A stretch of DNA of 43,909 bases from positions 1-43,909 of the forward strand of contig NZ_JBNPVX010000022.1 in assembly GCF_050434145.1 (NCBI RefSeq), in the 5' to 3' direction. The stretch's first letter is position 1. Each line of letters starts with the position of its first letter. Positions 25,511 through 33,564 of this stretch are shown one piece after another. The translations under genes were made by a program, and so were the position numbers. Source of the DNA: JAISST01 sp050434145. Its GTDB lineage: Bacteria; Fusobacteriota; Fusobacteriia; Fusobacteriales; Fusobacteriaceae. Under the pieces are notes generated by a model. The model ran no database searches and was not told the DNA's origin. It saw only the letters and a program-made list of their open reading frames with translations.

Positions 25511-26944
25511 ATGAAAAAAAATATTTATTCTAATCCATTGGCAGAGCGATATAGTTCAGAAGAAATGTTGTATACTTTTTCTCCAGATAATAAATTTTCT
25601 ACATGGAGAAAATTATGGGTTGCCTTGGCAGAAGCAGAAAAAGAGTTGGGATTAAATATTACTGATGAACAAATAAATCAAATGAAAGAAAGTGTTTATA
25701 ATATTGATTATGATGTAGCAAGTAAAAGAGAAAAAGAAGTGCGACATGATGTAATGGCTCATGTATATGCATTTGGAAAAGTAGCTCCTTTAGCTAAGGG
25801 GATTATCCACCTGGGAGCAACCAGTGCTTTTGTAGGTGATAACACAGAGTTAATCCAAATAAAAGAAGGATTAGCCATTATAAAAAAGAAAATGATAAAT
25901 GTAATAAATGAAATTAAAAATTTTGCATTAATTTATAAAAATGTACCAACATTAGGATTTACACATTTTCAGGCTGCACAACTGACTACAGTTGGTAAAA
26001 GAGCTACATTATGGTTGGAAAGTTTGTTACTTGATTTTGAAGAATTGGAATTTAGAGAAAAAACTTTAAGATTTCGTGGTGCAAAAGGTACTACTGGGAC
26101 TCAAGCTAGTTATAAAGAATTGTTTGATGGAGATTATAATAAGGTAAAAGCTTTAGATGAAAAAATAGCTGAAAAAATGGGATTTGAAAAAAGGTTTTTG
26201 GTAACAGGACAAACATATGATAGAAAAGTAGATTCACAAATAATGAATTTATTGGGAAATATTGCTCAATCAGCTCATAAATTTACCAATGATATGCGTT
26301 TATTACAGCATTTGAAAGAATTGGAGGAACCATTTGAAAAAAGTCAAATTGGGTCATCAGCTATGGCCTACAAAAGAAATCCAATGCGAAGTGAGCGTAT
26401 ATCATCATTGGCTAAGTATGTAATGTCTCTTACTAATAGCACTGCAATGGTATCTTCTACTCAATGGTTTGAACGTACATTGGATGATTCAGCTAACAAA
26501 AGATTATCTTTACCTCAAGCTTTTCTTGCTGTAGATGCAATATTAATTATATGGAAAAATATAATGGATGGAATTGTGGTGTACCCTAAGATAATAGAAA
26601 AACATATAATGGAAGAATTACCATTTATGTCTACAGAATATATTATTATGGAATGTGTAAAAAATGGTGGAGACAGACAAGAGTTGCATGAAAAAATAAG
26701 AGTACATTCTATGGAAGCTGGAAAAATGGTAAAAATAGAAGGTAAACCAAATGATCTTATTGATAGAATTGTTGCAGATAAAACCTTTAAATTGGATAAA
26801 AATAAATTGCTTAGTTTACTCTCTCCTAAAAATTTTATTGGTTTTGCTGGAGAACAAACAGAAGAATTTATCAAAGAAGAAGTGGACCCAATAATTAATA
26901 GAAATAAAGAATTATTAGGAATAGAAACAGATTTAAAAGTATAA
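25511..26944 (+). CDS. purB: Adenylosuccinate lyase
   Basis: A 477-residue member of the fumarase/aspartase superfamily, cleaving adenylosuccinate and SAICAR in purine synthesis. Signatures: HDVMAHVYAFG, HLGATSAFVGDN (catalytic His region), LGFTHFQAAQLTTVGKR (second His) and the flexible signature loop GSSAMAYKRNPMRSE. The longer C-terminal part with LPFMSTEYIIMECVKNGGDRQELHEKIR fits the larger eukaryote-like PurB type rather than the ~430-residue Bacillus type. RBS AAGAGGT before ATG 25511. No other pur gene is adjacent. Confidence 0.97.
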   Translation: MKKNIYSNPLAERYSSEEMLYTFSPDNKFSTWRKLWVALAEAEKELGLNITDEQINQMKESVYNIDYDVASKREKEVRHDVMAHVYAFGKVAPLAKGIIHLGATSAFVGDNTELIQIKEGLAIIKKKMINVINEIKNFALIYKNVPTLGFTHFQAAQLTTVGKRATLWLESLLLDFEELEFREKTLRFRGAKGTTGTQASYKELFDGDYNKVKALDEKIAEKMGFEKRFLVTGQTYDRKVDSQIMNLLGNIAQSAHKFTNDMRLLQHLKELEEPFEKSQIGSSAMAYKRNPMRSERISSLAKYVMSLTNSTAMVSSTQWFERTLDDSANKRLSLPQAFLAVDAILIIWKNIMDGIVVYPKIIEKHIMEELPFMSTEYIIMECVKNGGDRQELHEKIRVHSMEAGKMVKIEGKPNDLIDRIVADKTFKLDKNKLLSLLSPKNFIGFAGEQTEEFIKEEVDPIINRNKELLGIETDLKV

Positions 26945-26964
26945 AAGTAGAAGGAATTTATGAT

Positions 26965-27510
26965 ATGTCAAAAGAAGTGAAAATATATGAAAAGTTAGCC
27001 AAAAAAAAAGAAGTTTATTTGACTCTTTTTGTATTGCTTTCTCTTTATTTATCATTGTTAGAGAGTTTTATTCCAAAACCATTTCCATGGATGAAGCTAG
27101 GGCTTGCTAATATTATTACTATATTTGTAATGGAAAAGTTTGGATTTAGAATGGCAGCAGAAACATCATTGCTTAGAATCTTTATTCAGAGTCTTACATT
27201 GGGGACATTGCTCAGCCCAGGATTTATTATTAGTGGATTGTCAGGGATAACATCAGTATTTGCAATGGGATTTTTATTTAGATTTAGAGAAAATTTGTCT
27301 CTTATTGCTATTAGCAGTTTTTCAGCAATGATACATAATTTAATGCAATTGATAGTAGTCTATTTTTTATTATATAGAAATGTATCTGTATATTCTAGAG
27401 GAGTGCTAATACTTATCATGACATTTTTGCTAGCAGGAATAGTTTCTGGTGGGATTACTGGATTTATTTGTGAAAAGATAAAAATAAGAAAAGTAGATTT
27501 GAAAAAATGA
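26965..27510 (+). CDS. Gx transporter family protein (heptaprenyl diphosphate synthase component I-like)
   Basis: A 181-residue integral membrane protein with five or six hydrophobic segments. The N-terminal block LYLSLLESFIPKPFPWMKLGLANI is interrupted here for length, but its LESFIP...P-KLGLAN pattern is the mark of the Gx transporter family (often annotated HepS-like component I). These are ECF S-component-like proteins; the historic link to prenyl synthesis is not proven. It starts 20 bp after purB (RBS GAAGGA), so is cotranscribed. A 342-bp gap follows. Substrate unknown. Confidence 0.8.
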   Translation: MSKEVKIYEKLAKKKEVYLTLFVLLSLYLSLLESFIPKPFPWMKLGLANIITIFVMEKFGFRMAAETSLLRIFIQSLTLGTLLSPGFIISGLSGITSVFAMGFLFRFRENLSLIAISSFSAMIHNLMQLIVVYFLLYRNVSVYSRGVLILIMTFLLAGIVSGGITGFICEKIKIRKVDLKK

Positions 27511-27526
27511 ATTTAGAATCTAATCA

Positions 27527-27544
27527 CAACTAAATTTATAGTTG
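27527..27544 (+). terminator. Weak hairpin after the Gx transporter gene
   Basis: CAACTA / TAGTTG with loop AATTTA, 16 bases after the stop, followed by an AT-rich but not pure T tract. May be a weak terminator of the purB transcript. Confidence 0.35.
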
Positions 27545-27605
27545 GATCATATAAATTTCTTTATTATTTTTACAAAAATTTGTTGTATAAATAAGTCTTT
27601 TGAAG

Positions 27606-27623
27606 TTTGGGGCAAGCCCCAAA
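27606..27623. repeat. GC-rich perfect palindrome
   Basis: TTTGGGGC-AA-GCCCCAAA, conspicuous in this AT-rich sequence. It has no T tract on either side and opens a slightly GC-richer segment (about 27600-27750) that also contains the dispersed repeat copy 2. The rest of the 342-bp gap 27511-27852 shows no gene. Confidence 0.6.
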
Positions 27624-27687
27624 AAGCGCCAATCAGTGTTTGTGGCTATCTATGTTTGCTAGCATCACGACATACTATCCACATAAG

Positions 27688-27744
27688 AAAATATCATGTC
27701 TAAGACATTCATTGACATTCATTTTGCTAACTGAATAGCGAGGC
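27688..27744 (+). repeat. Palindromic dispersed repeat, copy 2
   Basis: Shares AAAATATCATGT, AGACATTCATT, TTTTGCTAACTG and ATAGC-AG-C in the same order with the minus strand of 10570-10612 and its outer flank. It differs by a tandem duplication of GACATTCATT (27704-27713 and 27714-27723). Orientation is opposite to copy 1. Confidence 0.7.
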
Positions 27745-27852
27745 TGGAGGAAAAGAAGAATTAAAAGAATAATAAAAGCTTTAATTTGCAAGATATAAAA
27801 TAGTTTTGTAACAGATTATAAAAAAAGATAAAAGTCAGGAGGAAATTTTTAA

Positions 27853-28950
27853 ATGATAGGAATAGGTATAGTAGGATTACCCAATGTAGGAAAATCTACT
27901 TTGTTTAATGCAATAACTAAGGCAGGAGCAGCAGAAGCAGCAAACTATCCATTTTGTACAATAGAACCAAATGTAGGGATGGTAACAGTACCAGATGCTA
28001 GATTGGATGCATTATCTAAAGTAATAAATCCGCAAAGAATAGTATCAGCTACAGTGGAATTTGTTGATATTGCAGGATTAGTTAAGGGAGCTGCAAAAGG
28101 AGAAGGGTTAGGAAACAAATTTTTGTCAAATATAAGATCTTGTGCAGCAATATGTCAAGTAGTAAGATGTTTTGAAGATGAAAATGTAGTTCATGTAAAT
28201 GGAAAAGTAGATCCAATTGGTGATATAGAAATAATTAATTCTGAATTAATTTTTGCAGACATGGAAACGATAGATAAAGGAATTGAAAAACACAAAAAAC
28301 TAGTTGCTAATAAAAATAAGGAATCAATGGAGTTAATGCCAGTATTTGAAAAATGTAAAGCTCATTTGGATCAGTTAAAATTGTTGAAGACATTAGATTT
28401 GACAGATGACGAAATTAACACAGTGAAAAATTATCAATTACTTACATTGAAGCCAATGTTATTTGCTGCAAATGTATCAGAGGAAGATTTGGCTACAGGA
28501 AATGAATTTGTAGAAAAAGTAAAAGAATATGCTAAAAAAATTGATGCAGAAGTTGTATTGGTTTCTGCAAAGGTAGAAGAAGAATTGCAGGAAATTGATG
28601 ATAATGAAAGTAAAAAGGAGTTTTTAGAATCCTTAGGTGTATCAGAAGCTGGGTTGGATAGACTAATCAGATCAGGATTTAAGCTACTAGGACTTCAGAC
28701 TTATTTTACAGCTGGTGTGAAGGAAGTAAGAGCTTGGACTATAAAAATAGGTGATACAGCTCCTAAAGCAGCAGGAGAGATTCATACAGATTTTGAGAAA
28801 GGCTTTATTAGAGCAAAAGTTGTAGATTATGAAAATTTTATAAAATGTAATGGTTGGAAGGGAGCTCAAGAAGCGGGTCTTATGAGATTAGAAGGCAAAG
28901 AATATATAGTAAAAGATGGAGATTTGATGGAATTTTTATTTAATGTATAA
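27853..28950 (+). CDS. ychF: Redox-regulated ATPase YchF (Obg-like)
   Basis: A 365-residue P-loop protein of the Obg/YchF group: Walker A GLPNVGKS (8-15), NYPFCTIEPNVG switch I, DIAGLVKGAAKGEGLGNKFL (G3), a coiled-coil insertion, and a C-terminal TGS domain starting near FTAGVKEVRAW. YchF prefers ATP and binds ribosomes; it acts in stress and translation. RBS AGGAGG ten bases before ATG 27853. Ends at a convergent terminator shared with fabH. Confidence 0.98.
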   Translation: MIGIGIVGLPNVGKSTLFNAITKAGAAEAANYPFCTIEPNVGMVTVPDARLDALSKVINPQRIVSATVEFVDIAGLVKGAAKGEGLGNKFLSNIRSCAAICQVVRCFEDENVVHVNGKVDPIGDIEIINSELIFADMETIDKGIEKHKKLVANKNKESMELMPVFEKCKAHLDQLKLLKTLDLTDDEINTVKNYQLLTLKPMLFAANVSEEDLATGNEFVEKVKEYAKKIDAEVVLVSAKVEEELQEIDDNESKKEFLESLGVSEAGLDRLIRSGFKLLGLQTYFTAGVKEVRAWTIKIGDTAPKAAGEIHTDFEKGFIRAKVVDYENFIKCNGWKGAQEAGLMRLEGKEYIVKDGDLMEFLFNV

Positions 28951-29013
28951 TTAGGTTTAATAAAAAAATTCATAAGATATTAAAAACTCTAAAATAAATA
29001 TGTTTATAATAAA

Positions 29014-29052
29014 AAGGGAATTGGAGTGAATATATTGATACCAGATTCCCTT
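29014..29052. terminator. Convergent terminator between ychF and fabH
   Basis: AAGGGAATTGG pairs with CCAGATTCCCTT (one bulged base) across a 16-nt loop. T-rich sequence follows on the plus strand (ATATTTTT) and on the minus strand (TTATTATAAAC). Stands between two converging genes. Confidence 0.75.
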
Positions 29053-29079
29053 ATATTTTTCTATAAAAATAAAAATTTA

Positions 29080-30072
29080 TTAATAGTACCATTTCATAAC
29101 AATAGATGCATATGTAAGCCCTGCACCAAATCCAGTCATGACAATAATATCATCTTTTTTTATTTTTTTCTCTTGTATTGCTTCACTTAATGCTATTCCA
29201 ATAGATGCAGCAGAAGTATTACCATATTTTTCTATATTGATAAATACTTTTTCTTTAGGAATATTTAATCTTTTTAGCCCAGATTCTATAATTCTTGTGT
29301 TAGCTTGATGTGGGATAAGTAGTGTCACATCATCTATATTGATGTTGGCTGATTTTAATGCTTCGTTTGTCGCATTTGGAAAAGCATTTAAAGAAAATTT
29401 AAATACATCTCCACCTTTCATTGTTATAAACTGTTCTCCATTATTAATGGTTTCTTTTGTATTTGGTTTTTTACTTCCACCAGCAGGAATTTTGAGTACT
29501 TGATCATCTTCACCATCAGCTCCAAGATATGTAGAAAGGATACCATAATTTTCTTCCACTTCTGATAAAATTACTGCACCTGCACCATCACCAAACAAGA
29601 TACATGTGTTTCTATCTTTCATGTTTATAAATCTAGAAAGGGTCTCTGCTCCAAGAACAAGAATATTTTTGTAAGTTCCGCTTTTTATTAGTGAATGAGC
29701 CATTGTTAAAGAATAAATAAATCCACTGCATGCAGCACTTAAATCAAAAGCAGGGATATTATTATTAACTCCTAATTTTTTTGAAACAATAGTTGCTGTA
29801 CTTTGTGCTAAGTGATCAGGTGATACTGTGGCTACTATTATTAAATCAATGTTGTCTATTGACATTTTTGCATTATTTAGAGCCATTTTGGCTGCTTCAA
29901 CACATAAATCAGATGTTGCTTGATTTTGTGCCGCAAATCTACGTTCTTTAACACCTGTCATAGTCTTTATCCATTCATCAGATGTATCAATTATCTTTTC
30001 ATAATCAGCATTAGTCATTACTTTATCAGGGACATAATGACCTGTGCCAATAATTCCAACATTTTTTTCCAT
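29080..30072 (-). CDS. fabH: 3-oxoacyl-ACP synthase III (FabH)
   Basis: A 330-residue ketoacyl synthase that starts fatty acid synthesis by condensing acetyl-CoA with malonyl-ACP. The Cys-His-Asn triad is complete: Cys115 in LSAACSGFIY, His255 in IPHQANTR, Asn285 in YGNTSAAS. The N-terminal GTGHYVPDKVMTN is typical. Unlike many genomes, no plsX, fabD or acpP is beside it. RBS GAGGAGG before ATG 30072. It follows the rpsR terminator by only 24 bp, so it is either expressed by readthrough or has a promoter overlapping rpsR. Confidence 0.97.
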   Translation of the reverse strand: MEKNVGIIGTGHYVPDKVMTNADYEKIIDTSDEWIKTMTGVKERRFAAQNQATSDLCVEAAKMALNNAKMSIDNIDLIIVATVSPDHLAQSTATIVSKKLGVNNNIPAFDLSAACSGFIYSLTMAHSLIKSGTYKNILVLGAETLSRFINMKDRNTCILFGDGAGAVILSEVEENYGILSTYLGADGEDDQVLKIPAGGSKKPNTKETINNGEQFITMKGGDVFKFSLNAFPNATNEALKSANINIDDVTLLIPHQANTRIIESGLKRLNIPKEKVFINIEKYGNTSAASIGIALSEAIQEKKIKKDDIIVMTGFGAGLTYASIVMKWYY

Positions 30073-30095
30073 GTGGTTGCCTCCTCTTTAGTTAT

Positions 30096-30127
30096 AAAAA
30101 AAGATGCCAGAATATGATCTAACATCT
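30096..30127 (-). terminator. Terminator after rpsR
   Basis: Minus strand AGATGTTAGA pairs with TCTGGCATCT (two U-G wobbles) followed by TTTTTTT, 12 bases beyond the rpsR stop and just upstream of fabH. Confidence 0.8.
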
Positions 30128-30138
30128 AATATTTTTAT

Positions 30139-30357
30139 TTATTTTTCTGTTCTTGTATAAGGAATCAAAGCAATATTTCTAGATCTCTTGATAGCTTTTG
30201 CAATTTTTCTTTGTAATTTTGCATTGGCACCAGTTACTCTAGAAGGATTGATTTTACCTTTATCTGAAACAAATCTTTTTAAAAGATCTACATTTTTATA
30301 ATCAATTTCTTCAGCTTTTACTCTTAATTTAGCTCTTCTTCTTCTAAAATCAGCCAT
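30139..30357 (-). CDS. rpsR: 30S ribosomal protein S18
   Basis: A 72-residue protein with the S18 core IDYKNVDLLKRFVSDKGKI, PSRVTGANAKLQRKIAKAIKR and a NIALIPYT end. S18 binds with S6 on the 30S platform and its N-terminal alanine is the RimI target; MADFRR here would expose Ala2. It lies 43 bp after rpsF with no ssb between them. Confidence 0.98.
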   Translation of the reverse strand: MADFRRRRAKLRVKAEEIDYKNVDLLKRFVSDKGKINPSRVTGANAKLQRKIAKAIKRSRNIALIPYTRTEK

Positions 30358-30400
30358 TTTTATTCCTCCTTAAATTAAAAATTTTGAATAATTACAAGTA

Positions 30401-30685
30401 TTAGTCTTTCTTAACAATAATGTATCTCATTATTTCTTCGTTAATATTAAGCTTTCCTTCCACTTGAGTTAACTCAGTTCCTTCAATTTCAAAGTAAGTA
30501 AGAACATAAAAACCTGTTTTCTTCTTTTCGATTGGATAAGCTAATTTTCTTTCTCCCCACTTTTCTACTTTTAGAACATTGGCACCAGCAGCTTTTAAAT
30601 AATCATTTACTTTTTCAATAAGAGCTTCTCTACCTTCTTCTAAAACAGTAGGGTTAATGATGTACATAATTTCATAATTCTTCAT
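30401..30685 (-). CDS. rpsF: 30S ribosomal protein S6
   Basis: A 94-residue S6 protein: MKNYEIMYIINPTVLEE start, VEKWGERKLAYPIEKKKTGFYVLTYFE centre and NINEEIMRYIIVKKD end. Normal length. RBS GGGAGGAGGT before ATG 30685. First gene of a two-gene rpsF-rpsR operon with a strong upstream promoter and a probable structured leader. Confidence 0.98.
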   Translation of the reverse strand: MKNYEIMYIINPTVLEEGREALIEKVNDYLKAAGANVLKVEKWGERKLAYPIEKKKTGFYVLTYFEIEGTELTQVEGKLNINEEIMRYIIVKKD

Positions 30686-30709
30686 TATTTATACCTCCTC
30701 CCTTTGGAT

Positions 30710-30741
30710 TTAGCCCAAAATATAAAACTTTGAGCAGGGCT
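30710..30741 (-). promoter_or_regulatory. Possible S6:S18 leader hairpin
   Basis: Minus strand AGCCC pairs with GGGCT, with an inner CAAA/TTTG pair and a one-sided TGCT bulge, placed between promoter and rpsF. S6:S18 autoregulatory leaders are widespread; I do not see their usual CCG motif, so this is tentative. Confidence 0.35.
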
Positions 30742-30746
30742 GTATT

Positions 30747-30775
30747 ATTATAGCACTAAACATAGAATATTACAA
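30747..30775 (-). promoter_or_regulatory. rpsF-rpsR promoter
   Basis: Minus strand TTGTAA (30770-30775), 17-bp spacer ending in TGC, TATAAT (30747-30752). Near-consensus, extended -10-like. Confidence 0.8.
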
Positions 30776-30829
30776 GAAAAAGTTAAAGTTATTTTTTAAA
30801 AGGGGCATTTTAATTTATAACTATTACTT

Positions 30830-31900
30830 TTATTTTTTCAAATCATTAAACCAATCCCAAGGAGGACTTTCATTGGAACCAGATTCACTATCTCCAGTAC
30901 TAACAGGAGTTTCCTTTTTAGGTTTAGGAATTGTTCCTTCATCCTTGCTTGGATCCACTGCAGTGAAATTATTTGCAATCAGAATAACTTGCAATTTTTC
31001 TCCTAGATCTTCATCAATTGTTATACCAAATAAAACTTCTTCTGGTTCTTTTCCAGATGCATTTGTTACCATATCAGCAATACCTTGTGCTTCTGCAAGT
31101 TCCAATTTTTCATTACCAGCAATATTTAGCAAGATTTTTCCAGCTCCAAGAATAGAAGTTTCTAATAATGGAGATTGAAGAGCCTTTTCTGTGGCTTTGA
31201 CTGCTCTATTTTCGCCTTCACCTTCACCAAAACCTAATATAGCTAAGCCAGAATCTTTAATAATAGTAGTAATATCTGCAAAATCCAAACTAATAAGACC
31301 TGCTCTCATAATTAAGTCAGAAATACTACGCACTCCTATTTTTAAGATATTATTAGCTTCATGAAAAGCATTTTTGATTGTTACCTTTTTATCAGGCAAT
31401 TCAAATAATTTGTCATTGGGAATGACAATGATAGAGTCTACAACTTTTTCCAAATTTTCTATACCAAAAGCAGCATTATTAGCTCTTTTCTTTCCTTCAA
31501 AAGAAAAAGGTCTAGTCACAACAGCAATGGTAAGAATACCAAGTTCCTTGGCAACTTCTGCAATGATAGGAGAAGCACCAGTACCAGTACCACCACCCAT
31601 TCCAGCAGTGATAAAGACCATATCTACTCCCTCTAAGAGTTTTTGAATTCTTTCTCTATCTTCTTCAGCAGCTTGTTGACCTACTGTCGGGTCAGCTCCT
31701 GCTCCTCTTCCTTTAGTAAGTTTTTCTCCTAGCTGAAACCTTACATCAGCTAAGGATTTGTTTAAATCTTGTACATCTGTGTTAGCCGCCACAAATTCCA
31801 CTCCAGCTAATCCAGATTCTTGCATGTCATTAATGGCATTACCACCGCCACCACCGACACCTATTACCATTATTCTTGATATAGAGTTATCTTGTAACAT
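30830..31900 (-). CDS. ftsZ: Cell division protein FtsZ
   Basis: A 356-residue tubulin homologue forming the division ring. GVGGGGGNAINDM (14-26), the tubulin signature GGGTGTG (102-108) and NNILKIGVRSISDLI are all present. The GTPase and T7 catalytic domain end near residue 315, after which only a short linker of about 35 residues leads to the C-terminal peptide PPWDWFNDLKK. That peptide differs from the usual D-(I/L)P-x-F-L-R pattern that binds FtsA and ZipA. Last gene of the dcw cluster, 18 bp after ftsA, RBS AAGGGGG. Confidence 0.98.
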   Translation of the reverse strand: MLQDNSISRIMVIGVGGGGGNAINDMQESGLAGVEFVAANTDVQDLNKSLADVRFQLGEKLTKGRGAGADPTVGQQAAEEDRERIQKLLEGVDMVFITAGMGGGTGTGASPIIAEVAKELGILTIAVVTRPFSFEGKKRANNAAFGIENLEKVVDSIIVIPNDKLFELPDKKVTIKNAFHEANNILKIGVRSISDLIMRAGLISLDFADITTIIKDSGLAILGFGEGEGENRAVKATEKALQSPLLETSILGAGKILLNIAGNEKLELAEAQGIADMVTNASGKEPEEVLFGITIDEDLGEKLQVILIANNFTAVDPSKDEGTIPKPKKETPVSTGDSESGSNESPPWDWFNDLKK

Positions 31901-31918
31901 ATAAAATTTGCCCCCTTT

Positions 31919-33562
31919 TTATTTAAAGTAATCTGTCCATTCTTTTATTTTACTACCAACATTTTTAATAATACTTGAAACTCGTGATTCTCTTGGGTAA
32001 TCATCAATAATTTCAATACCATCTATATGATTAATATCTATATTTTCAAGATTTTCTGCAGGATCAATATTATTAGCAGAAACAAGAGTATTGTCAATAT
32101 TAGCAGGTCTAGAGTTAACAGTTGATGAATTATTTCTGCTTATATGTGTATCTAAAATCTCTTTGAGAGCATTATCACGATTATTATCAAAAGGCTTGCT
32201 AGTAAGAATATTCTTAGGATCTGGAATAGCTGGTTTAACTTCAGCTATTGTAGGAGATTTTTCACCAGCAAGAGAAATAGGTTTGTCTCTGTCAGGGATA
32301 TTTACAGGGTTATCAATTCGTTTATCAATGGTATTACTTCCATTAGAACTTTTATTTGATTTTGAAGATTTTAGATTTGAACCAATAATTTTTTTGTATT
32401 CTTTATCAATTGCTTCTCCAAATAAACCTATTACTGCAGCCAAACTATTTGAATTTTCCTTGAGTCCAGGTAATTTTATAGGAAGTACTTTTTTTGGAGT
32501 TTTACCTACAAAATCATATATTTTCTCACATAGGCCTTCTATATTGGACCCACCACCAGTAAGAACAATATTTTTACCTAGAGTAAGTAAAAGCCCTGAA
32601 TTAGTAAGGAGCTCTTTGATTAATTTGGCAATTTCTTTATTTCGAAAATCTATTATTTCACGAATATAATCTCCCATATAAGTTATATTTTCTTTGATAT
32701 ATGCTTTTTCAACATCAATTTCTTTTCTTCTGTACCGATCAAAGATATCTCTTGCAGCCTTTTTTGAAATGGTTTTTTGATTATCTATAGAATGTTTTGT
32801 CTTATGACTCACAAATGCTGGAAGAAAAGTTATATCATTTACATAATTCATTGTTCCCATAGGGATAGAGTCCATAAAGACTAATTTATCATACTTATAT
32901 ATAATTATATCAGTAGAGCCTTCACCAATATCTATAAGAGCAACACCCTGTTTTCGTTCGTCAGTTCTTAATGTGGATAGAGCAGATGCATATGCTGATG
33001 AGACAATATCCTCTAGTTGAAGTCCTATTTTTCTGGTAATGTCTTTATATTTTCTGAATTCATCTTCTTCAATATATATAAAATATACATCACCTAATAA
33101 TTGGCTTCCAATCTTTCCCAAAACATTTTTTATTGTTCCAGAGTCATCAATCTTAAGATTATATATTTCTTTGTGCAACAATACTTCATTAGAGTTTAAA
33201 AATTCTTTTTTAGCATTTTGAAAGAAATTTTCAATGTCTTCTTCAGTTATTTGTTTTTTTGGAAATTCATATTTATATGGTACTCTTTTTGTCTTTATAT
33301 TTTTTCCACCAATACCAATGGTAACTTTTTCAATTGGTCTGTCATTACTTTTTAATTTTTCTATGAGGGCTCCAAGAGCACCACTTAATTCAATAGTATT
33401 TGTAATATTGGATTTCTCAATACCACTACTAAAAACTTCGGCATACTCCAAAACTGAGACTCCATCAGGACTCATCTTACCAATTATTCCTTTGATTTTT
33501 CTATTTCCAATATCAATAACAGTTTTAATTATTTTTTTATTTAAGTTATTTTTATTATCCAT
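31919..33562 (-). CDS. ftsA: Cell division protein FtsA with long C-terminal linker
   Basis: A 547-residue actin-like ATPase; common FtsA proteins have about 420-440. The actin fold is seen as VIDIGNRKIKGIIG (phosphate 1), a 1C domain, VALIDIGEGSTDIIIY (phosphate 2) and IVLTGGGSNIEGL (adenosine loop). From residue 395 onward there is a ~135-residue low-complexity, Asn/Ser/Asp/Pro-rich tail, then a final amphipathic helix SSIIKNVGSKIKEWTDYF that should be the membrane-targeting sequence. The tail separates that helix from the core far more than usual. It lies between ftsQ (2 bp) and ftsZ (18 bp). Confidence 0.96.
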   Translation of the reverse strand: MDNKNNLNKKIIKTVIDIGNRKIKGIIGKMSPDGVSVLEYAEVFSSGIEKSNITNTIELSGALGALIEKLKSNDRPIEKVTIGIGGKNIKTKRVPYKYEFPKKQITEEDIENFFQNAKKEFLNSNEVLLHKEIYNLKIDDSGTIKNVLGKIGSQLLGDVYFIYIEEDEFRKYKDITRKIGLQLEDIVSSAYASALSTLRTDERKQGVALIDIGEGSTDIIIYKYDKLVFMDSIPMGTMNYVNDITFLPAFVSHKTKHSIDNQKTISKKAARDIFDRYRRKEIDVEKAYIKENITYMGDYIREIIDFRNKEIAKLIKELLTNSGLLLTLGKNIVLTGGGSNIEGLCEKIYDFVGKTPKKVLPIKLPGLKENSNSLAAVIGLFGEAIDKEYKKIIGSNLKSSKSNKSSNGSNTIDKRIDNPVNIPDRDKPISLAGEKSPTIAEVKPAIPDPKNILTSKPFDNNRDNALKEILDTHISRNNSSTVNSRPANIDNTLVSANNIDPAENLENIDINHIDGIEIIDDYPRESRVSSIIKNVGSKIKEWTDYFK

Positions 33563-33564
33563 AG

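Noticed and set aside
29080..30072. Fatty acid synthesis cluster around fabH
   Set aside because: No fab, plsX or acpP neighbour; fabH stands alone between ychF and ribosomal genes.
32091..32669. Plus-strand open frame of 192 codons opposite ftsA
   Set aside because: Lies antisense to the ftsA core and linker; its length reflects the skewed codon use of the real gene, and no start signal is seen.
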